A DNA stretch of 55,300 bases, from assembly GCA_015493685.1 (NCBI GenBank), contig WGCS01000060.1, positions 1-55,300 on the forward strand. The letters are read 5' to 3'. The DNA comes from Bacteroidales bacterium. GTDB lineage: Bacteria > Bacteroidota > Bacteroidia > Bacteroidales > UBA1556. Positions 48,196 to 55,300 of this stretch are shown piece by piece. The stretch's first letter is position 1, and each line of letters opens with the position of its first letter. The notes below the pieces were generated by a model that was given only the letters and a program-made list of their open reading frames with translations, was not told the origin of the DNA and made no database searches. A program made the translations under genes and the position numbers.

Positions 48196-49620
48196 ATGTA
48201 CGAAGACAATCTTTCCAGACTTTTTAAATCATGGGCAGGAGAAAAAGCCGATAAGATCACCCCATTAGCCCTTTCGGGTTCCAATAGGAAATACTATCGC
48301 CTTCAGTCCGCCAACAAAACGGCTTTGGGAGTATATAATAATGACACCAAGGAAAATCTTGCTTTTGTTGAATTTTCAAAGCATTTTTTGGCAAGAGGCC
48401 TTCATGTACCTAAAATATATGCAGAAGAGGTTACCCAAGATATATACCTCTTGGAAGATTTGGGAAACACCACTCTCTTTTCTTTTTTAAGTCAAGAAAA
48501 AGAAAAGGCCCCCTTTAGCAAGGAACTGAAAGAGTACTACTTTAAAGTACTAAAGGAACTTCCAAAATTTCAAATTAAAGCCGGCAAGGGATTAAATTAC
48601 AATCTATGCTATCCCAGAGCTCGCTTTGATAAACAATCAATGATGTGGGACCTTAATTATTTTAAGTACTATTTTCTTAAATTGGCCCGAATATCTTTCG
48701 ACGAGCAAGCATTAGAGGATGATTATCAGTTGTTTACAGACTATCTTCTTGAAGCGGAACAAGATTATTTTCTTTATCGTGATTTTCAATCAAGAAATAT
48801 TATGATTAAAGATAATGAAGTATATTTTATCGATTACCAAGGAGGAAGAAAAGGGGCACTGCAATACGATATTGCTTCTTTACTGTATGATGCTAAAGCA
48901 GAAATTCCTCAGCAAGAAAGAGAAGAGCTCTTGGATTATTATATCCTCGAACTCAAAAACTATATTGAAGTGGATGAATATCAATTCCGAAAACAATTCA
49001 ATGCTTATGTACTCATTAGAATAATGCAAGCTATGGGAGCGTATGGATTTCGAGGGTTCTACGAAAAGAAAGCCCATTTTCTTGCCAGTATTCCTCCTGC
49101 TTTAAAGAATATGGAATACGTATTACAGAATCTAAATCTTCCCATTGAACTTCCCACGCTAATACCTGTTTTACAACAACTGCTTAAATCAGAAAAGCTT
49201 AAAGAAATAGGAATAAATAGAAGCAAATTAGTTGTATCGGTAAATAGTTTCTCTTTTAAAAGAGGTATTCCTATTGACGAAAGCGGACATGGAGGAGGCT
49301 TTGTTTTCGACTGCCGCGCTCTTCATAACCCAGGCCGTTACGATGAATATAAATCGCTGACAGGAAAAGATTTAAAGGTAATTGAATTTTTAAATAAAGA
49401 GAGTGACGTTCAGAATTTCATAAAACACACCATTGCTTTAGTTGAACAATCAGTGGAGAAATATCTTGAACGTAATTTTGACCACCTTAGCATCAATTTT
49501 GGCTGTACCGGCGGACAACATCGCTCGGTATATATGGCTGAATATATTACTAAGCATCTAAAAAATAACTACAATATCCAAGTTAAATTACGTCACCGCG
49601 AGCAAGAAATGAAACACTAA
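48196..49620 (+). CDS. Aminoglycoside-phosphotransferase-like kinase fused to RapZ C-terminal domain
   Basis: APH-type catalytic core (FLYRDFQSRNIMI, VYFIDYQGGRKG); C-terminal FVFDCRALHNPGRY and FGCTGGQHRSVYMAE as in RapZ. Confidence 0.88.
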   Translation: MYEDNLSRLFKSWAGEKADKITPLALSGSNRKYYRLQSANKTALGVYNNDTKENLAFVEFSKHFLARGLHVPKIYAEEVTQDIYLLEDLGNTTLFSFLSQEKEKAPFSKELKEYYFKVLKELPKFQIKAGKGLNYNLCYPRARFDKQSMMWDLNYFKYYFLKLARISFDEQALEDDYQLFTDYLLEAEQDYFLYRDFQSRNIMIKDNEVYFIDYQGGRKGALQYDIASLLYDAKAEIPQQEREELLDYYILELKNYIEVDEYQFRKQFNAYVLIRIMQAMGAYGFRGFYEKKAHFLASIPPALKNMEYVLQNLNLPIELPTLIPVLQQLLKSEKLKEIGINRSKLVVSVNSFSFKRGIPIDESGHGGGFVFDCRALHNPGRYDEYKSLTGKDLKVIEFLNKESDVQNFIKHTIALVEQSVEKYLERNFDHLSINFGCTGGQHRSVYMAEYITKHLKNNYNIQVKLRHREQEMKH

Positions 49621-49660
49621 GCTATTTAACGGATTTATGGCAAGGCCCAATAAGCTATAA

Positions 49661-49692
49661 AAAAAAAGCCCCGGAATCCCGAGGCTTTTTTG
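49661..49692. terminator. Rho-independent terminator between the APH-RapZ and rpsA genes (convergent, likely bidirectional)
   Basis: A-run, AAGCC(c)CGG-aatc-CCG(a)GGCTT, T-run. Confidence 0.75.
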
Positions 49693-49734
49693 TTGTGTAG
49701 AAATTAATAACATAATTTCATTATCGTAGGCTAA

Positions 49735-51810
49735 TTATTCAGCACTTTCAGTAGCTTTATCATTACTTTTTGCTTCCTCTTTTGCTTCTTCTTTAGCTTC
49801 CTCTTTAGCTTCAATTTTCTTCAAAAGTTCTTTAGCTTTGGCTTTTTCAGATTCTTGCATTTCAGCTTTCAGATTTCCTAATACACCCAAATCGCCTAAT
49901 GTTGTTTTCTCAACGTTTTTATTAACGTTTTTCATAGCAGCATTAGTTGCTTTGTTATGGGCATTTCTTGAAGCTTTGGCTTTGGCTTTTTCACCGGCTT
50001 GATGAGCTTGGAAAATACGGCTGTGAGATAAAATAATTTTCTTATTCTCTTTGGAGAATTCGATAACCATAAAATCAAGCGTTTCATCTACTTTAGGCAG
50101 CGTGCCGTCTTCTTTGCTAAGGTGGCGTTTTGGTGCAAAACCTTCAACTCCATAAGGAAGGGCTACAATAGCTCCTTTATCATTGATAGAAGTGATTGTT
50201 CCTTTATGGATGCTATCTACTGTAAATACAGTTTCAAATACTTCCCAAGGATTCTCTTCCAATTGTTTATGACCTAAACTTAAACGACGGTTGTTAACAT
50301 CAACATCAAGTACTACAACATCCATTTTTTCTCCAATTTTGGTGAATTCAGCAGGATGCTTAATTTTCTTAGACCAGCTAAGGTCAGAGATATGTACTAA
50401 ACCATCAACACCTTCTTCCAATTCAACAAAGATACCAAAGTTGGTAAAGTTGCGAACGGTAGCACTGTGTTTAGAGCTTTTAGGATATTTTTCGTCAATA
50501 TTCTCCCATGGATCAGGAATAAGTTGCTTAATACCCAATGACATTTTGCGATCTTCGCGGTCGAGGGTAAGAATTACAGCTTCTACAACATCACCTACTT
50601 TAAGGAAATCCTGAGCTGTACGCAAGTGTTGTGACCATGACATTTCACTAACGTGAATAAGGCCTTCAACGCCTGGTGCAATTTCGATAAATGCACCATA
50701 ATCGGCAATAACAACAACTTTTCCTTTAATGTGATCACCAATCTTAATATTCTCATCAAGAGAATCCCAAGGATGAGGTGTTAATTGTTTCAATCCAAGA
50801 GCAATACGTTTTTTGTTCTCATCAAAATCAAGAATAACAACATTGATTTTTTGATCCAACTCAACCACTTCGTCAGGATGATTAATACGACCCCATGAAA
50901 GGTCAGTGATATGGATAAGACCATCAACACCACCCAAGTCGATAAATACACCATAAGAGGTGATATTCTTAACAGTACCTTCAAGTACTTGTCCTTTTTC
51001 GAGTTTACCCATGATTTCAGCTCTTTGTTTTTCAAGCTCATCTTGGATAAGGGCTTTGTGTGATACCACTACGTTTTTGAATTCATTATTGATTTTAACT
51101 ACTTTGAATTCCATGGTGTTACCAACATAAATATCATAATCGCGGATAGGTTTCACATCAATTTGAGAACCGGGTAAGAAAGCTTCAATACCAAATACAT
51201 CAACGATTAAACCACCTTTAGTACGACATTTTACAAAACCATTAATGATTTCGTCTTTATCTAAGGCTTCGTTAACACGATCCCATGATTTAAGGATACG
51301 GGCTTTCTTATGAGATAAAATTAATTGACCGTTAGCATCTTCTTGACTTTCGATATAAACGTCGATTACATCACCAACTTTTACATCTTCCATATAACGC
51401 AATTCGTTCACTGATAATACTCCATCAGATTTGAAACCAATATTCACCACAACCTCACGAGAGTTTTTGGCCATAATAGTTCCTTCAACAACTTGTTGTT
51501 CGGTTACTTGAGTTAAAGTTTTATCGTAGATGTCAGCATATTTATCATGATCTGCTGAAACAATTTTTACTTTATTATCGATGTTGTCCCAATCCATTTC
51601 AGGTGGTTCTTCATTGAAATCAGTAATGTCTTTGGGAACTTCTTCTTTTGCTTCTTCAGCAACAGGAGCAGTCTCAACTACTTCTTCCGCCTTTGGAGCT
51701 TCTTCTACTTTTTCTTCTGTTTTTGGAGTTTCTTCTACTTTTGGAGTTTCAACCTCAGCTTTGGGAGCTTCTTCGGTTACTTCTTCTTTTTTGACATTTT
51801 CGTCTGCCAT
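49735..51810 (-). CDS. rpsA: 30S ribosomal protein S1, with acidic low-complexity N- and C-terminal extensions
   Basis: Repeated S1/OB domains (GVFIDLGGVDGLIHITDLSWGR; GAFIEIAPGVEGLIHVSEMSW; GIFVELEEGVDGLVHISDLSW). Confidence 0.95.
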   Translation of the reverse strand: MADENVKKEEVTEEAPKAEVETPKVEETPKTEEKVEEAPKAEEVVETAPVAEEAKEEVPKDITDFNEEPPEMDWDNIDNKVKIVSADHDKYADIYDKTLTQVTEQQVVEGTIMAKNSREVVVNIGFKSDGVLSVNELRYMEDVKVGDVIDVYIESQEDANGQLILSHKKARILKSWDRVNEALDKDEIINGFVKCRTKGGLIVDVFGIEAFLPGSQIDVKPIRDYDIYVGNTMEFKVVKINNEFKNVVVSHKALIQDELEKQRAEIMGKLEKGQVLEGTVKNITSYGVFIDLGGVDGLIHITDLSWGRINHPDEVVELDQKINVVILDFDENKKRIALGLKQLTPHPWDSLDENIKIGDHIKGKVVVIADYGAFIEIAPGVEGLIHVSEMSWSQHLRTAQDFLKVGDVVEAVILTLDREDRKMSLGIKQLIPDPWENIDEKYPKSSKHSATVRNFTNFGIFVELEEGVDGLVHISDLSWSKKIKHPAEFTKIGEKMDVVVLDVDVNNRRLSLGHKQLEENPWEVFETVFTVDSIHKGTITSINDKGAIVALPYGVEGFAPKRHLSKEDGTLPKVDETLDFMVIEFSKENKKIILSHSRIFQAHQAGEKAKAKASRNAHNKATNAAMKNVNKNVEKTTLGDLGVLGNLKAEMQESEKAKAKELLKKIEAKEEAKEEAKEEAKSNDKATESAE

Positions 51811-51892
51811 AATCTAATTAATGTGACTGCCTGAAATACAGTCTGGTTAAACAATAGGGTTAATTATCTATCCCTTAAAAATTAAGGGGCTG

Positions 51893-51900
51893 CAAAAGTA
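51893..51900 (-). promoter_or_regulatory. Sigma-A -7 box for rpsA (CAAAAGTA on +)
   Basis: Reverse complement of TACTTTTG, 83 bp upstream of the start at 51810. Confidence 0.5.
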
Positions 51901-51970
51901 ATTATTTTATTTTAATTATTTACAGAAATTTAATTGTTGGGGAGTGGGTAGATTCAACAATGATTATTTC

Positions 51971-52195
51971 TTATTTTAATACGTCAATCGCTAAATCATT
52001 TACACCATCATTATTAATATCTCCAATTGTGTCAATGCTACAACCAAAATAATCACCAGCTTGTATTACATTTAAAGGAATGTTTTCTTGTAAAGCACTT
52101 ATTTTCTGAATTTGCATAATTGTTCCAGCACTTTGACCATATATCATAGCTGGAAACAGCATTACGATTAATAAATAAATCTTTTTCATATTCAT
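51971..52195 (-). pseudogene. Truncated N-terminal fragment of an FG-GAP-repeat secreted protein
   Basis: Signal peptide MKKIYLLIVMLFPAMIYGQ, then one FG-GAP-like unit (DYFGCSIDTIGDINNDGVNDLAI) and an immediate stop. Confidence 0.55.
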
Positions 52196-52200
52196 TTCCC

Positions 52201-53154
52201 CTAATCCACAACAATTTTAAAAGTTTTTTCACCACTATCAGCCACAATCTTAATATAATACAAGCCCTTAGGCAGAGTACTAAGATTAACAAAAGCATTA
52301 GCTTGGTTATTAGGAATTGCTTTAGATATTATCTTCTGACCACTAGTGTTATACACCTCAAGAACCCTAAGCTTCAATTCATCCTTTGCCCACTTAAGGA
52401 ATAATTTACCTTTAGTAGGATTAGGAAAAATCCTAATATTGCCCAAAGCCAAATCAGCATGATTAATCCCCGTGGTAATACTAATAACCACAGTATCCGC
52501 ATTAACACAAGCAAACTGATTCTCCACACTCACAGAATACGTATAATTACCCGGGCTTAAAGAAGCTGCCCTCACAGTAAGGGAAGATGCGTTGCTTCCA
52601 TTATTCCAGGAATACGAATTGAAATTACCGGGATATAACACCACGCTATCATTATCAAAAATGCTAGTGTCCGGTCCAAGATTAGGTAGTGGTAAAGGAT
52701 TCACAATCGCCAAAACAGAATCCCAGCTTACGCAATTATTTGTATCAATGGCTCTAGCTTGTATATATTGGGTTATATGCAACACATAATCAAATCGTTT
52801 TCCTGACTGATTATACCTCCATAAAATGCTATCCGGACCATTTGCTCTCAGATGAATGCTGTCACCAAAACAAAGCACTGTATCCCCAACAATATTAACC
52901 TGCACTGGTATTGGTATCAAAACCGCTACACTATCAACGCTGGAACAAGAGCTCGCAATATCTGTTTTGGTAAGCTTGTATACAGTAGAGGCCCAAGGAG
53001 TAGCCGTTGGATTGCTAATAAACGGATTGCTTAATCCCGCATAAGGAGACCAAAGTAAGTTATATCCGGTTTTGTAAAGCTTGCCAATAAGCATACTCAG
53101 ACAACCATAATGGAGCAGAGTATCAGCTCTTGCTAGGCAGAAGGGACATCATTT
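52201..53154 (-). pseudogene. 5'-truncated T9SS-sorted secreted protein (C-terminal fragment)
   Basis: No signal peptide; the frame is open upstream of the ATG at 53094 to about 53154 (PFCLARADTLLHYGCLS-MLIGKLYKTGYNLLWSPYAGLSNPFISNP); C-terminal T9SS type A domain IFPNPTKGKLFLKW...GLYYIKI. Confidence 0.55.
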
Positions 53155-53189
53155 ATAATGAGACTCGGTAAATATTAATTTTACAGGAA

Positions 53190-55115
53190 TTACCTATAAA
53201 GCGTAACGCTTCCTGAACGTTCTGCTTCTATAGCACCCTTATTAGGCTGTCGATATGTGATTAGATAGAAATAGACCCCTTGAGGCACTTCGTTACCCAA
53301 ATATTTGCCGTCCCATTTATCAGGTTGATTAAATGTTTCATAAAGAAGTTTTCCCCAACGATTGAATATAACCAAGTGGTACTCATCAAACATACAATTA
53401 ATTATAGGATAGAAAAAGTCATTTAGACCATCATTATTGGGTGTAAATACGTTTGGGACCGCCATCATACAGGAGCAATCAACTAATTTAACACCAAAAT
53501 TCTCAGTATATTTTTTACAGATATCGTCTATTTGAACCCAATAACTTCCTGAATCGCTAATGATTACTTGTGAACTAGTACTTCCAGTGGACCATAAATA
53601 CGAATTTGATGAAGGTAGATTAATTACCCAAGTCTCACCATTGCAAAATGACGTATCGTTAATACTTATATATTCATTGCTAAGCTTAGTTACTTCAATT
53701 GAATCACTATTTGTACATATACTATCGCTTACTTCAACCCAAAAAGTACCCGCGGTATTTACAAAAATACTAGAGTTAGTAGAGCCCGTATTCCAGACTA
53801 TAGAATAGTAGTTGTTAGGAATAGATAGTAAAATACTATCTCCATCGCAATAAGCTGTATCATTACCAAGACTAACGGTGGGAATAGGTAGAGCTGTTAA
53901 ATTAGTGTTTAAAATACTGTCACAGCCACTAATATCAATTAAAGTATCAACAATTATGTTTGGGGCTGTATAATAATTTCCTCTAATATTTAACGAATCT
54001 CCTTTACATACTTCCAATGTGTCGTAATAATGATGTCCACTATAATTTGGACTTAGACTAATAATCGTATCCAATACAATTTGACAAGCCGAATTAACAT
54101 TTGTAGCCTTAATGTAAAAGTTCGTGGGGATTGTTACTAATCCTGTACTGAAAAACAGACTTGTACATCCTCCTATTTGGGCAGAACCAATAATTTGTTG
54201 GTTTGTGGAATCGTAAAGATAATATGAGACATCTTTTTGAGAATTGATTATTTCGATTACTGCTGAATCGCCTGCGCAGTTTCCAATATATTTATCTATA
54301 TCAACATCCAAAGGTTTGTACTTTTCATATAGTTTTAGCATTTCGGCATCGGTGAGCACCCTATTATAAATCCGAAACTCATCAATAGTACCATTAAATG
54401 TATAGTTCCACGGTAATATATTACTAGCAGCTCCAATATATGATTTATTATTATTTGTAAAGCTAAATGCTGCTGATGTATTATAATTTAGATAATGTGT
54501 CATTGAATATTGTTGACAATCAACATAGGTTTTTATTATTCTACTATCGGTACTATTACCTTGTACACTTATAGCAATAAAATGCCAACTACCAGAGGTG
54601 TAAAGATAGTTGGGGACGTAGTATCGGTCTCCAGCTGAATATCCAGTACAGTTTTGATGTGTATTAATAACATAACGTATCCGATTTGGTCCTCCAGATG
54701 CTGCTGTATAATAGTTAATTCTAAACTCACCTTGTGAATAGCCACGATATGTTGTAGGGCATTGGTCTCGGGTTGCAAATATTGCAAGGTTTTGTGTTAA
54801 GTTATCAACGTATACCCATGATGCAATTGTGAAATTTGAGACAAGGGGTACATAAGGTGTGATTTTTATATAGTCATTGATTCCGTCAAAGTGCATGCCT
54901 TGCCCGAATATTCCAGGCCCATAGGTTGCCCCTGAAACGGTTGCTGTATATGAACCTGTACCTTGATTTGTGGTGTTACCATCAAACGAATAGTAAATAA
55001 TTTGACCGTTAGTCGGTGCACTTGATGTTTGATTCAAATCATTAGGGCACTGGCCAAAACTAAGTACCGGAGCAATGATAGATAGTAGAATGAAAATAAA
55101 ATCAAAAAATTTCAT
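53190..55115 (-). CDS. Secreted LamG/concanavalin-like domain protein with type B (gliding motility-associated) C-terminal domain
   Basis: Signal peptide; MHFDGINDYIKITPYVPLVSNFTIASWVYVDN and GTIDEFRIYNRVLTDAEM (LamG_3-like); C-terminal VPNVFTPNNDGLNDFFYP...YHLVIFNRWGKLLYE...WDGKYLGNEVPQGVYFYLI. Confidence 0.88.
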   Translation of the reverse strand: MKFFDFIFILLSIIAPVLSFGQCPNDLNQTSSAPTNGQIIYYSFDGNTTNQGTGSYTATVSGATYGPGIFGQGMHFDGINDYIKITPYVPLVSNFTIASWVYVDNLTQNLAIFATRDQCPTTYRGYSQGEFRINYYTAASGGPNRIRYVINTHQNCTGYSAGDRYYVPNYLYTSGSWHFIAISVQGNSTDSRIIKTYVDCQQYSMTHYLNYNTSAAFSFTNNNKSYIGAASNILPWNYTFNGTIDEFRIYNRVLTDAEMLKLYEKYKPLDVDIDKYIGNCAGDSAVIEIINSQKDVSYYLYDSTNQQIIGSAQIGGCTSLFFSTGLVTIPTNFYIKATNVNSACQIVLDTIISLSPNYSGHHYYDTLEVCKGDSLNIRGNYYTAPNIIVDTLIDISGCDSILNTNLTALPIPTVSLGNDTAYCDGDSILLSIPNNYYSIVWNTGSTNSSIFVNTAGTFWVEVSDSICTNSDSIEVTKLSNEYISINDTSFCNGETWVINLPSSNSYLWSTGSTSSQVIISDSGSYWVQIDDICKKYTENFGVKLVDCSCMMAVPNVFTPNNDGLNDFFYPIINCMFDEYHLVIFNRWGKLLYETFNQPDKWDGKYLGNEVPQGVYFYLITYRQPNKGAIEAERSGSVTLYR

Positions 55116-55134
55116 GTATGGATGTTTTGTATGG

Positions 55135-55142
55135 CAAAAGTA
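55135..55142 (-). promoter_or_regulatory. Sigma-A -7 box (CAAAAGTA on +) for the LamG protein gene
   Basis: Reverse complement of TACTTTTG, 20 bp upstream of the start at 55115. Confidence 0.5.
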
Positions 55143-55300
55143 AGAATATATGAATTACGGATTATATTTATTTGATACATTTGCAACTTATTTAAATGTG
55201 ATACTTTTTGCAAAATTTATATTGATGAAGTTTACCTCGTTTGATTTTATACTATTTTTTTTAGTTGTTTTTTTTCTGTATTGGTTTATTTTTAATAACA

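Noticed and set aside
51581-51817. Ser/Thr/Ala-rich repetitive plus-strand ORF
   Set aside because: Antisense of the acidic N-terminal repeats of rpsA.
52053-52298. 81-aa minus-strand ORF
   Set aside because: Out-of-frame overlap with two better-supported secreted-protein fragments.
1-55300. tRNA, rRNA, CRISPR arrays, transposases, phage genes
   Set aside because: Looked for and not seen; no regularly spaced repeats, no transposase-like ORFs, no tRNA-like cloverleaf noticed by eye.

Overview
This is a 55.3 kb chromosomal segment from an AT-rich Bacteroidota genome. The phylum call rests on TAnnTTTG promoter boxes, SprA, several T9SS-sorted proteins and an extended ribosomal protein S1. Both strands are densely coding. 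I found no rRNA, tRNA, CRISPR array or intact mobile element. Recognisable housekeeping genes are leuS, tadA, tdk, rplY/ctc, pth, sprA, ruvA, xth, rsmA, rpmB, cinA, pyk and rpsA. The most interesting region is a minus-strand run of seven genes (17778 down to 10107). It encodes a PqqD-like small protein, an ATP-grasp ligase, a LysA-like PLP decarboxylase, a urea-transporter/M23 metallopeptidase fusion, a YaiO-like TPR/beta-barrel protein, a TPR protein and a lipoprotein. It looks like an uncharacterised biosynthesis/export or envelope-modification pathway, with no obvious precursor peptide. Secondary items of interest: an MbnP/MbnH-like copper-protein pair, an aminoglycoside-phosphotransferase-like/RapZ-C fusion, an ATP-cone/Mrr-nuclease fusion, a Rieske-like lipoprotein without His ligands, a remnant of an AAA_14/DUF4143-type ATPase, and truncated T9SS-secreted gene fragments near the right end. 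All family calls were made by eye from the translations; no database search was run.
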